Below the pieces are notes generated by a model. It worked only from the letters and a program-made list of their open reading frames with translations. It did not search any database and was not told the origin of the DNA. From Actinoallomurus liliacearum (GTDB lineage Bacteria > Actinomycetota > Actinomycetes > Streptosporangiales > Streptosporangiaceae), in the NCBI RefSeq assembly GCF_039542035.1, contig NZ_BAABHJ010000001.1:451802-515801 (forward strand): a stretch of DNA of 64,000 nt. The letters are read 5' to 3'. Positions 1-8,009 of the stretch are shown piece after piece. Every line of letters starts with the position of its first letter. The stretch's first letter is position 1. Position numbers and translations under genes: made by a program.

Positions 1-1064
1 TGTCGCAGCCGTCGGAGGGCTCCTGGCGCCGGGTCGTCATCGAGAAGCCCTTCGGCCACGACCTGGCCAGCGCGCAGGAGCTCAACGGCATCCTGCACGA
101 GGTCTTCCCCGAGGAGTCGATCTTCCGGATCGACCATTACCTCGGCAAGGAGACGGTGCAGAACATCCTGGCGCTGCGCTTCGCCAACAACCTGTTCGAG
201 CCGATCTGGAACCGCTCCTACGTCGACCACGTGCAGATCACGATGGCCGAGGACATCGGCATCGGCGGCCGCGCCGGTTACTTCGACGGCGTCGGCACCG
301 CGCGTGACGTGATCCAGAACCACCTGCTGCAGCTTCTGGCGCTGACCGCGATGGAAGAGCCGGTGTCGTTCGCGGCCGAGTCCGTCCGCGCGGAGAAGGC
401 CAAGGTCCTGTCCGCCGTGCGGCTGCCCAAGGACCTGGGCGCCAACACCGTGCGCGGGCAGTACGCCGCCGGCTGGCAGGGCGGCGTCAAGGTGCGCGGC
501 TACCACGAGGAGGAGGGCATCCCGCCGAACTCCCGTACCGACACCTACGCCGCCGTCCGGGTGGACGTCGACACGCGCCGCTGGGCGGGCGTGCCGTTCT
601 ACCTGCGGACCGGCAAGCGGCTGGCGCGGCGCGCCACCGAGGTCGCGCTGGTGTTCCAGCGCGCCCCGCACCTGCCGTTCGCCGCGACGGACACCGAGGA
701 GCTCGGCCAGAACGCCCTGGTCATCCGCGTGCAGCCGGACGAGGGCGTCACCATGCGGTTCGGCTCGAAGGTCCCCGGCACCTCGATGGAGGTCCGGGAC
801 GTCAACATGGACTTCGACTACGGCGAGTCGTTCACCGAGTCCTCCCCCGAGGCGTACGAGCGGCTGCTGCTCGACGTGCTGATCGGCGACCCGCCGCTGT
901 TCCCCCGGCAGGAGGAGGTCGAGCTCTCCTGGGAGATCCTCGACCCGATCGAGGAGTACTGGGACAAGCACGGCAAGCCCGAGCTGTACAAGGCGGGCAG
1001 CTGGGGGCCGAAGGCTGCGGACGAGATGATGGCCCGCGACGGCCGGGCGTGGAGGCGGCTCTAG
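1..1064 (+). CDS. zwf: glucose-6-phosphate 1-dehydrogenase, 5' end outside window
   Basis: Catalyses NADP-dependent oxidation of glucose 6-phosphate to 6-phosphogluconolactone, the entry step of the oxidative pentose phosphate pathway in the cytosol. The open frame runs in from the left edge (codons from base 3), so about the first third of the protein is missing. The substrate-binding and catalytic motif RIDHYLGKE lies at about 130-156, just ahead of the first in-window GTG (156), which is therefore an internal codon. The rest is typical C-terminal G6PD sequence. The TAG stop is immediately followed by the opcA ATG, so the genes are tightly coupled in a zwf-opcA-pgl operon. Confidence 0.97.
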   Translation, partial: SQPSEGSWRRVVIEKPFGHDLASAQELNGILHEVFPEESIFRIDHYLGKETVQNILALRFANNLFEPIWNRSYVDHVQITMAEDIGIGGRAGYFDGVGTARDVIQNHLLQLLALTAMEEPVSFAAESVRAEKAKVLSAVRLPKDLGANTVRGQYAAGWQGGVKVRGYHEEEGIPPNSRTDTYAAVRVDVDTRRWAGVPFYLRTGKRLARRATEVALVFQRAPHLPFAATDTEELGQNALVIRVQPDEGVTMRFGSKVPGTSMEVRDVNMDFDYGESFTESSPEAYERLLLDVLIGDPPLFPRQEEVELSWEILDPIEEYWDKHGKPELYKAGSWGPKAADEMMARDGRAWRRL

Positions 1065-2063
1065 ATGAACATCGATCTCACCAACACCACGACCCGGAAG
1101 GTGCTGGACGCGCTCAGCGCGGCCCGGCACCGGATGGGCGGCCCCGCCACCGGGAAGGTCCTCACCCTCGTCGTCTACACCGAGGAGGCCGCCCAGTACG
1201 ACGCCGTGCGCGCCTCGACCGAGGCCGCCCGCGAGCATCCCTGCCGGATCATCATCGCCATCCCCCGCAGCCCGCAGGGCGAGTCCCGGCTCGACGCGGA
1301 GGTCCGGGTCGGCGAGACCGGCCCGGGCGAGACCGTGGTCCTGCGGCTGTACGGCCAGCTGATCGACCATGCCGACTCGGTGATCCTGCCGCTGCTGGTC
1401 CCCGACACGCCCGTCGTGACCTGGTGGCCCGGCGTCGCGCCGCGCAAGCCCGCCGACGAGCCGCTCGGCGCGCTGGCACAGCGCCGCGTCACGGACGCCA
1501 AGGGCGGCACCGACCCCCTCGGCACCCTGCACCGGCTGGCCGGGGCGTACGAACCGGGCGACACCGACTTCGCCTGGACCCGCATCACCGGGTGGCGCAC
1601 GCTGCTGGCCGCGACCCTCGACCAGCCGCACGACGACATCACGCGCGCCCGCGTCGAGGCCGAGTCGCAGAACCCGAGCGCCGCGCTGCTCGCCGCGTGG
1701 CTGTCGGTACGCCTCGCGGTGCCGTGCACGGTGACCGAGTCGCACGGGCCGGGCATCACCGGCGTCCGCCTCACCACGACCGCCGGCGACATCGCCATCA
1801 CGCGCCCCGACGGCCGCGTGGCGACGCTGTCCCGCCCCGACCAGCCGGACCGCCAGGTGGCGCTGCACCGCCGGCCGACGTCCGAGCTGCTGGCGGAGGA
1901 GCTGCGCCGCCTCGACCCGGACGAGGTCTACCGCGACGCCGTCCTGCGGTTCGCCAAGGGACTCGACGAGCCCGCGGAGACGAAGGAGACCGCCGAGGCC
2001 ACCGAGGCCGCGGCCGCTCCGGCCAAGGCTTCGCGCGGCGGGGGCAGGGGCAAGAAGTCGTGA
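1065..2063 (+). CDS. opcA: glucose-6-phosphate dehydrogenase assembly protein OpcA
   Basis: A 332-residue OpcA-family protein, which in actinobacteria and cyanobacteria promotes assembly or activity of G6PD. It carries characteristic family sequence (N-terminal TTTRKVLDAL, then PDTPVVTWWPG in the middle) and ends in an Ala/Lys-rich tail (about residues 300-332). The ATG directly abuts the zwf stop, and the end overlaps the pgl start by four bases (GTGA), so the three genes are translationally coupled. The position between zwf and pgl supports the call. Confidence 0.95.
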   Translation: MNIDLTNTTTRKVLDALSAARHRMGGPATGKVLTLVVYTEEAAQYDAVRASTEAAREHPCRIIIAIPRSPQGESRLDAEVRVGETGPGETVVLRLYGQLIDHADSVILPLLVPDTPVVTWWPGVAPRKPADEPLGALAQRRVTDAKGGTDPLGTLHRLAGAYEPGDTDFAWTRITGWRTLLAATLDQPHDDITRARVEAESQNPSAALLAAWLSVRLAVPCTVTESHGPGITGVRLTTTAGDIAITRPDGRVATLSRPDQPDRQVALHRRPTSELLAEELRRLDPDEVYRDAVLRFAKGLDEPAETKETAEATEAAAAPAKASRGGGRGKKS

Positions 2064-2836
2064 CCGCTCCGTCCGTTCTGATCCACCGCGACCAGTCCCT
2101 GCTGGCCAAGGCCGCCGCCGCGCGCCTGGTGACCCGGCTGGTCGACGTTCAGGCGGCCGCCGGAGGGGCGCATCTCGTCCTCACCGGCGGCGGCGTCGGC
2201 ACCGCCGTACTGGAGGAGATCGCGGCGACCCCGGCGCGGGACGCCGTCGACTGGGGTCACCTGGACATCTGGTGGGGCGACGAGCGCTACCTGCCGTCGG
2301 GTCACGAGGAGCGCAACGAGACCGGGGCCCGCAGGGCCCTGCTCGACCACGTCGACCTCGATCCGAAGCGGGTGCACCCGATGCCCTCCTCGGACTCGGG
2401 TCTGAGCCCGGAGGACGCGGCGGAGCAGTACGCCGCCGAGCTGCGGGCCGCGACCCGGCCGGAGGACCACGGGGTCGTCCCGTCCTTCGACGTGCTGATG
2501 CTCGGCCTCGGCCCGGACACCCATGTGGCCTCGCTGTTCCCCGGCATGCCGGCGCTGTACGAGGAGGAGCGCCCGGTGGTCGCCGTGCACGGCGCGCCCA
2601 AACCGCCGCCGACCCGCATCAGCCTGACCCTGCCCGCGATCCGTACGGCGCGTGAGGTCTGGATCGTCGCGGCGGGCGAGTCGAAGGCCGGCGCGGTGCA
2701 CCTCGCGCTGTCCGACGCCGGTCCGGTCCAGGTCCCCAGCGCGGGCGCTCGCGGCCGGCAGCGCACGCTGTTCCTGCTCGACCGGGCGGCGGCGGGCGGG
2801 CTGCCGCCCGAGATGGGCCGCATCGCCTCACCCTGA
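2060..2836 (+). CDS. pgl: 6-phosphogluconolactonase
   Basis: A 258-residue DevB/Pgl-type lactonase that hydrolyses 6-phosphogluconolactone to 6-phosphogluconate. Family motifs are visible: LTGGG near residue 30, WWGDERY around residue 70, the DVLMLGLGPDTHVASLFPG segment around residue 150, and PPTRISLTLPAI near residue 180. The GTG start overlaps the opcA stop (GTGA). It is the last gene of the pentose phosphate operon and is followed by a 12-bp hairpin. In many relatives this gene is close to the rbpA/secG/tpi block, but here the accessory region begins just after it. Confidence 0.95.
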   Translation: MTAPSVLIHRDQSLLAKAAAARLVTRLVDVQAAAGGAHLVLTGGGVGTAVLEEIAATPARDAVDWGHLDIWWGDERYLPSGHEERNETGARRALLDHVDLDPKRVHPMPSSDSGLSPEDAAEQYAAELRAATRPEDHGVVPSFDVLMLGLGPDTHVASLFPGMPALYEEERPVVAVHGAPKPPPTRISLTLPAIRTAREVWIVAAGESKAGAVHLALSDAGPVQVPSAGARGRQRTLFLLDRAAAGGLPPEMGRIASP

Positions 2837-2950
2837 GCCGTGTGCGGCTCGTCTCTCCCTGAGCGGCGTGCGGGGCTCTCGCGCCCTGCCGCCGCGCGCG
2901 GGCCCCTGGTCCCGCGCGCTCTCCCGGCCCTCGCCTCGCGCCGCGTAGGG

Positions 2951-2978
2951 CTCTCGTCCGGCGTCAGCCGGACGAGAG
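2951..2978. terminator. bidirectional hairpin terminator after pgl
   Basis: Perfect 12-bp inverted repeat (CTCTCGTCCGGC, loop GTCA, GCCGGACGAGAG). It lies between the convergent pgl (+) and methyltransferase (-) genes, and the stop codon of the minus-strand gene falls in the loop. There is no U-tract, as is usual for actinobacterial terminators. Confidence 0.8.
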
Positions 2979-3728
2979 TCCGGTGTCGGGCGTCCTGCGC
3001 AGCAGCGTGAGCATGCGCCAGGCCTCGGGAGAGTCCAGCGGCACGCCCGGGTCGAAGTCGCCGAACTGCGCCTCCACCGTCAGCCTGCCGGCGAGGCGGA
3101 GGGCGGCCTCCAACTCGGTCGCCGTCCAGAACCGGTAGGGCACCACACCCTGGATGACGTCACCGCCGTCGACGGCGATCGTCACGTGGTCGCGCACGAT
3201 CTGGGTGATCGGGTCGATCTCGTCCGACGGCTCGCCCCACCGTACGCGGGCGCTGACGCCGTCCTTCTCCACCGTCCAGGCCGCCGAGACCCGGGGCGTC
3301 TCGCCGAGCCGGTCGGCCGGGTGGCTCATCTCGATCACCGCCAGTCCGTCGTCGGCGAGGTGCGCGGCGACGCACCGCAGGTACGCGACGAAGGCGTCCA
3401 GCGTCATCAGGTGCGCCGTCGAGTCGAGCATGGTGATGACGAGGTCGAAGCGGCGACCGAGCCGGAAGTCGGTCATGTCGGCCTCGACGACCTCCAGGGG
3501 GAGCCCGCTCCCCCGCTCCCGGGCGTAGGCGCACATCGCCGGGCTGAGGTCCAGGGCGGTCGCCGCCACGCCCTGCCGGGCGAACTCCCGGGCGTGCTCG
3601 GCGGGACCCGCCGCGAGTTCGAGGACGTCGCGCGCGTCACCGGCCCAGCGCCGCAGCACGTCCACCTCGCCGCGCACGTCACGGAACGAGCAGGCCAGCT
3701 CGTACGCCCATGGATGGTCGTAGATCAC
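2964..3728 (-). CDS. class I SAM-dependent methyltransferase
   Basis: A 254-residue small-molecule methyltransferase with a Rossmann fold. Motif I is VLELAAGPAEHAREFA (about residues 35-50), followed by ALDLSPAMCAYARE (SAM ribose-binding acidic residue) and DLVITMLDSTAHL (about residue 100). The substrate is unknown. The GTG start at 3728 gives VIYDHPWAYELA, a normal N-terminal segment for this type; longer open frame upstream reads through the promoter region of the divergent gene. It stands alone between pgl and a divergent FhuF-like gene, and nothing ties it to the cluster further right. Confidence 0.8.
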   Translation of the reverse strand: MIYDHPWAYELACSFRDVRGEVDVLRRWAGDARDVLELAAGPAEHAREFARQGVAATALDLSPAMCAYARERGSGLPLEVVEADMTDFRLGRRFDLVITMLDSTAHLMTLDAFVAYLRCVAAHLADDGLAVIEMSHPADRLGETPRVSAAWTVEKDGVSARVRWGEPSDEIDPITQIVRDHVTIAVDGGDVIQGVVPYRFWTATELEAALRLAGRLTVEAQFGDFDPGVPLDSPEAWRMLTLLRRTPDTGLSSG

Positions 3729-3800
3729 AACCCCATGCTCCCAGACCCCACGGAGTGGCGCGGTTTGACCGGGTCCGGCGCGCCCGGCAGGCTCGACGCG

Positions 3801-4487
3801 ATGGAACGCCCCGCGCACGCGACGATGGACGACGCCCTGGCCGACGTGGCCCGGGTGGGACCGTACTTCGCCGTCGATACCGACCCCGGCATCCCCGACC
3901 ATCCGCTGTGGCGGCCGCTGACCGCGCTGTACGGCCCGGCGCTGCCCGACCAGGTCGCGGCCGTCCGCCTGCGGCTGGGCACGACCGAGGACCGGGTCGC
4001 GGCCTCCCTGTTCCTCCAGGGTGTCGCGGGCCGCCTGTGGTCCCCGGCGCTGGCGACGGCCGTCCTCCACGGCCGCGTCCCGGAGCTCGTTCCGGCCCGG
4101 ACGTACTGGCGGGCCGCCTCTCCCGGCCCGGTCCTGCTGGCGGCGCCGGGTGCGCCGGCCCTCGCCGCGGTCGCGGCCACCCTGCGCCGCGTCATCGTGG
4201 ACGACCACCTGGTCCCGCTCGTGAGCGCCGTCCGCGCGGTGACACCGGTCGCCGAAGGGCTCCTGTGGGGCAACGCCGCCTCAGCCCTCATGGGCGCGCT
4301 GACCGTCCTGACCATGGCCAGCCCCGCGCATTCGGGGATCGCCGTGCGCCTCGTGGACGAGTTGCTGGGCGCGGCTCCCCTCCGGGGAACGGGAGACCGG
4401 GGCCCGCACGGCTTCCGGCGCCGGAGTTGCTGCCTCTATTACCGGGTCCCCGGCGGGGGCGAATGCGCCGACTGCGCCCTGACGTGA
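3801..4487 (+). CDS. FhuF-like (2Fe-2S) protein, possible ferric reductase
   Basis: About 228 residues. The C-terminus carries CCLYYRVPGG followed by CADC, the paired-cysteine [2Fe-2S] signature of FhuF-type siderophore-iron reductases, preceded by an FhuF-like helical body. FhuF proteins reduce ferric siderophores in the cytoplasm to release iron. No siderophore gene is adjacent, so the partner is unknown. ATG codons at 3735, 3801 and 3825 are all in frame and none has a clear ribosome binding site; 3801 is chosen because 3735 would overlap the divergent promoter. Confidence 0.75.
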   Translation: MERPAHATMDDALADVARVGPYFAVDTDPGIPDHPLWRPLTALYGPALPDQVAAVRLRLGTTEDRVAASLFLQGVAGRLWSPALATAVLHGRVPELVPARTYWRAASPGPVLLAAPGAPALAAVAATLRRVIVDDHLVPLVSAVRAVTPVAEGLLWGNAASALMGALTVLTMASPAHSGIAVRLVDELLGAAPLRGTGDRGPHGFRRRSCCLYYRVPGGGECADCALT

Positions 4488-4630
4488 GAGACGCATGACC
4501 ACCGGCGATCGCTGCTCGAGGTGAGACGAAACGCCCCGGCGAGGCCGTCACGCGCAGCGCGGATGACGACAGGACCTGGACGGCCGTGGGCGAATCCCGG
4601 GCCACGCCGGAAGGCTGACGCCGAGCTCGC

Positions 4631-5269
4631 CTACGGCCGGGCCACGACGGCGTGCACCAGACCGTAGGCGACCGCCTCCTCGGCGGTCAGGAGACGATCG
4701 CGCCGGGCGTCCTCGCGGATCTCGTCGACCTCGCGACCGGTCGTCTCGGCGAGCCGGATGTAGAAGGTGTCGACGAGGCGTCGATACTCCTCTTCTCGCG
4801 CTGCGACGTCCGTGGCGCCGCCGCCCGCGAGGCTCGCCCTGGGCTCGGCCAGCCGCAGCACCGCGTGGGGCGTCATCTCGCTTCGTCGCGCGGCGGTGAG
4901 CACGGCGAGCGGCGGCCCGCCGACCTGGCCGATGACGACCACTTGGACCGGACAGGTGACCTCGTTCACCGTGTCCGCGGTGGCGAACGCCGCCTCGAGC
5001 TCCCCGTCCGGCGTCTGCAGGTGAAGCCGGACCGGCTCCTCCCCTGCCGCGTCGAGCGTCACCAGCCTCGCGCACAGCTCCGCGGCCCGTGCGCCGTCCA
5101 AATGGCCGGTGGCCAGGATGATCCGGTGCTCCAGCAACCGGTCGCGGAGCGGGTCGGCCTCGTCCGGCGCGAGTGACCCGCCCGGCGGAAACGGCCGTCC
5201 CGGCCAGGACGGTCCAGACGGGCGGGCCGGATCGTCGGGGAACTCCGGCGGGAACGACGGCATCGTCAT
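4631..5269 (-). CDS. ClpP-like protein lacking catalytic Ser and His
   Basis: A 212-residue member of the ClpP/crotonase fold. The N-terminal 35 residues are Pro-rich, then the ClpP core begins (LLEHRIILATGHLD). At the nucleophile position the usual GxAAS turn reads IGQVGGPPLAVL (residues 113-124), with no serine. At the HQP position the protein reads LAEP (about 140-143), with no histidine. The aspartate region (IREDARRD, about 184-191) and the TAEEAVAYGLV tail are retained. The sequence therefore suggests a non-proteolytic ClpP paralogue, perhaps a scaffold or a subunit of a mixed ring. A good ribosome binding site (GGAGG) precedes the ATG at 5269. Confidence 0.8.
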   Translation of the reverse strand: MTMPSFPPEFPDDPARPSGPSWPGRPFPPGGSLAPDEADPLRDRLLEHRIILATGHLDGARAAELCARLVTLDAAGEEPVRLHLQTPDGELEAAFATADTVNEVTCPVQVVVIGQVGGPPLAVLTAARRSEMTPHAVLRLAEPRASLAGGGATDVAAREEEYRRLVDTFYIRLAETTGREVDEIREDARRDRLLTAEEAVAYGLVHAVVARP

Positions 5270-5416
5270 CGGGCACCTCCTCGGCGGACTCCCTGACGAC
5301 GATAGCCGCTACGTCACCCGTGGACCGCTCCCCGAGGTGGGTCACGCCATCATCGGACAGACCGAGCCGATCACCGAGTTCCTCCGGGCCTGACGTGATG
5401 CCACGCAGCGCCGCGG

Positions 5417-5950
5417 TCAGCACCCCACGGAGGCTCCCGGGCTCGACGCGAGGATGCGCTCGACGTCCATCAGGTGGTGACGGCTCTCGTGTACGGCTCG
5501 TTTGGCGATCTCCTCGATCGTGCGTCTCTCCCCGGCGCGGGCGCCGTACCACGGCCACTGCTCCGGGCGTACGCCCGTGAGCGTCGCCGCGAGCCGGTCG
5601 GCGCACGCGCCGAGATCGGCCGCGAGGGCCTCCGGATCGAGCCGGTCGTACGCGCCCCTGGCGACGACGGCGTCGTGGTCGATCACCTCCAGCACGCCTC
5701 CGGGCTCGCTGAGCACGGCCCGCACGCGCCGGTCGAACAGCGCGTACACGTCCCGCAGATGCCCCGCGTACTCCAGTGGCGACCACACTCCCCGCTGCGG
5801 ACGTACGCGGAGCTCGGCGCGCCGCCCCTCGTCGACCGCGCGGCCGACGAGCCGGTCCCGGTGCAGGGCCGAGAACCGGCGGATCAGGCCGGGCGTCTCC
5901 TCCGCCTCGATCTCCGCAGGCTCGAAGCCGCACTCCGCGCAGGTCTCCAT
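5417..5950 (-). CDS. DinB-family protein
   Basis: A 177-residue four-helix DinB/mycothiol-transferase-like protein. It begins METCAECGFEP, with a short Cys pair, and has the helical pattern with metal-site histidines at GHLRDVY (about residue 67) and in ESRHHLMDVERIL near the C-terminus. Actinobacterial members are often thiol (mycothiol)-dependent transferases or isomerases, but the substrate here cannot be told from sequence. It lies 147 bases from the ClpP-like gene on the same strand. Confidence 0.75.
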   Translation of the reverse strand: METCAECGFEPAEIEAEETPGLIRRFSALHRDRLVGRAVDEGRRAELRVRPQRGVWSPLEYAGHLRDVYALFDRRVRAVLSEPGGVLEVIDHDAVVARGAYDRLDPEALAADLGACADRLAATLTGVRPEQWPWYGARAGERRTIEEIAKRAVHESRHHLMDVERILASSPGASVGC

Positions 5951-6083
5951 GACTAAGAGTGTTTCCCCGGAGGCGCGGCTGGAACGGTCCTGACGGAGCG
6001 GGCGAGCGGCCGGTTCGGGCGCAGGCCTGCGGGGTCCGCCGTGAGCACCGGCCGGAGCGGGCCGTCTGCCGTGCTCCGGCACC

Positions 6084-7025
6084 TCAGATCCCGACCTGCG
6101 CGTATACGTGCTGGGGGCGTTCGGTGCGGGCGCCGTCGAGCAGCCACCCGCGTTCCCGGGCGAGCTTCATGGCGCACTCGACCACCGCCCGCACGTGGGA
6201 CGACTTGTCGCCGGTGCGCCACAGCACCGACCACGGGTACACCGCGTCGGGCCCGACCAGCCGCCGCCACACCACCTGCGGCGAGGCAGGCACGCCCGAC
6301 GCGGGTACGCAGTAGACGCAGCGGCCGCGGCTGACCGGCAGGAGGGCACCGTGGACGTGGTCGCTGCTGCCGTGGTAAGGCGTGGGAACGACGTCGGCCG
6401 ACCGGCACAGTTCAATGACGAGCTGGTTGAACTCGGGCGTCTGGTCGTCGTCGGACAACATGACGCGTTCGTCGGCGAGCATCTTCACCGGGACGGTCTC
6501 CATCCCGGCGAGGCGATGGTCGGCCGAGACCAGCACTCCGAGGCGGTCCAGCCGGAAGACCTTGGACGCGATCTCCGGCGGCGTCAGGAAGGCGCGGCCG
6601 AAGCCCACGTCGAGCCGGCCGTCGCTCAGCCACTGGTACTGCTGGGGAAGACTGGCCCCGACCTGGTGGATCTTCAGATCCGGGAAGCGCTCCTGGACCT
6701 CGTTGAGGACCAGGGGCATCGAGTCGTACGAGGGGTCGAGGATGCCGACGCGCAGAGTGGGTCGTTCCCGTTCGCTCCTTGCGAGCGCGACCGCGCGGTC
6801 GACCTGAGCGAGGATCTTCCTGGCCTCGGCGAGGAAGGTCTTGCCGCAGCCGGTGAGCTTGACATGGTGGGTACTACGGTCCAAAAGGCGTACGCCCAGC
6901 TCTCGTTCCAGCAGGCGAAGCTGCTGGCTGAGTGCGGATTGGCCGATGTGGTGACGTTGAGCCGCCCGTCCGAAGTGTAGTTCCTCAGCGAGGATAACGA
7001 AGTAACGCAGCTGGCGAAGTTCCAC
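6084..7025 (-). CDS. LysR-family transcriptional regulator
   Basis: A 313-residue LysR regulator. The N-terminal winged helix (ELRQLRYFVILAEELHFGRAA...QSALSQQLRLLERELG) is complete, followed by a substrate-binding domain (LRVGILDPSYDSMPLVL onward). The GTG at 7025 is chosen because GGGGAG lies seven bases upstream and the helix-turn-helix starts in the normal place; the longer frame to 7148 adds sequence without family resemblance. It is divergent from the RraA-like gene across a 331-base gap with a palindromic T-N11-A box, so it is the likely pathway-specific regulator of the cluster. Confidence 0.9.
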   Translation of the reverse strand: MELRQLRYFVILAEELHFGRAAQRHHIGQSALSQQLRLLERELGVRLLDRSTHHVKLTGCGKTFLAEARKILAQVDRAVALARSERERPTLRVGILDPSYDSMPLVLNEVQERFPDLKIHQVGASLPQQYQWLSDGRLDVGFGRAFLTPPEIASKVFRLDRLGVLVSADHRLAGMETVPVKMLADERVMLSDDDQTPEFNQLVIELCRSADVVPTPYHGSSDHVHGALLPVSRGRCVYCVPASGVPASPQVVWRRLVGPDAVYPWSVLWRTGDKSSHVRAVVECAMKLARERGWLLDGARTERPQHVYAQVGI

Positions 7026-7356
7026 GCAAACTCCCCAACAACTGGACCAATGATCTGCCGCTGCGATTATGCAACAGACAGTCCACGCACTCTGAGGTAC
7101 CGATTTATGACTATGTGTCAGCTCGATTGTTTCGTTCCAACACGTCACTGATCGTTTTCCGGCGTCTACGGCATGAAGAGGCTCGTCAGGCCGCCGTTAT
7201 CACCTGAGGTGATGACGTGTCCTGGTATCGTAATTTCCGTTATATACGGCCTTGGCGTTAACTACTGACCATCTTGTCGGATCAGGAGGCCAGCGGGTGT
7301 CAGGGCATGAAACACAGACCGGATCCGGCCAACTGACGACCACCCGGGGGCACCAC
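7026..7356. promoter_or_regulatory. divergent LysR/RraA intergenic region with LysR-type operator
   Basis: This region is more AT-rich than its surroundings. At 7199-7213 it holds a near-perfect palindrome, ATCACCTGAGGTGAT, containing a T-N11-A LysR box. At 7237-7249 there is a second palindrome, CCGTTATATACGG, whose centre resembles a -10 element. It probably carries both divergent promoters. The RraA-like gene has GGGGG just ahead of its ATG at 7357. Confidence 0.65.
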
Positions 7357-7989
7357 ATGGACGTTGACGATCTGTTTGATGTAGCGACCGTCTGCGATAT
7401 ATCCGACTCCTGTGATCAGCTCGGTGTGCCGTGCGTCCGCACGGGAAAGATCAGGCCCGTCTACGCAGGATGCGCTCCCTTCGCCGGCACGATCACCACG
7501 GTCTCGCTCCGGCCGGGCCGCGGCACGCGACTGACCTCCCTCATCCGGATCTTCGAGGACACGGAGGACGACGCGGTCCTCGTCGACCTGGGCGAGCGAA
7601 CGGACGTGCAGTGCTGGGGCACCCTGCTCGCGACGGCCGCCCTGCGCTTCGGCGTGCGCGCCGCCCTGGTGAACGGCGCCACCCGCGACGCCGACCAACT
7701 CGCCGCGCTCGGGTTCCCGACGTTCGCCCGCGGCACCCATCCCGCGAGCATGCGGGGACGGCTCTCCCTCACCGGCATGGGGGGCGACGTCGTCGTCGAG
7801 GGCCGCCCGGTGATCTCCGGATGCGCCGTCGCGGCCGATCCGAATGGCGTGGTCTTCCTTCCGCGAGAGCACGCCGACAAGGTCTTCGATCTCGCTCGGC
7901 AAATCGCCGCGGCGGAACAGCGGCTGCTCGATCGGATCCGCAGCGTCAGCCGTCCGACCACCGAAGCGCTGGACACCATACTCCCCTGA
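7357..7989 (+). CDS. RraA-like / HMG-CHA aldolase family protein
   Basis: A 210-residue member of the RraA-like superfamily, which contains the RNase E regulator RraA and the class II 4-hydroxy-4-methyl-2-oxoglutarate (HMG/CHA) aldolases and oxaloacetate decarboxylases. The aldolase signature GATRDADQLAALGFPTFARG (about residues 107-126) retains Arg110 and Asp111, the pyruvate- and metal-binding pair, so an aldolase or decarboxylase role on a 2-oxo acid is more likely than RNase regulation. The ATG at 7357 is chosen for its GGGGG ribosome binding site and its match to the usual N-terminus. It is the first cluster gene right of the LysR gene. Confidence 0.75.
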   Translation: MDVDDLFDVATVCDISDSCDQLGVPCVRTGKIRPVYAGCAPFAGTITTVSLRPGRGTRLTSLIRIFEDTEDDAVLVDLGERTDVQCWGTLLATAALRFGVRAALVNGATRDADQLAALGFPTFARGTHPASMRGRLSLTGMGGDVVVEGRPVISGCAVAADPNGVVFLPREHADKVFDLARQIAAAEQRLLDRIRSVSRPTTEALDTILP

Positions 7990-8009
7990 GAAGGAACGGC
8001 GGTCACAGG

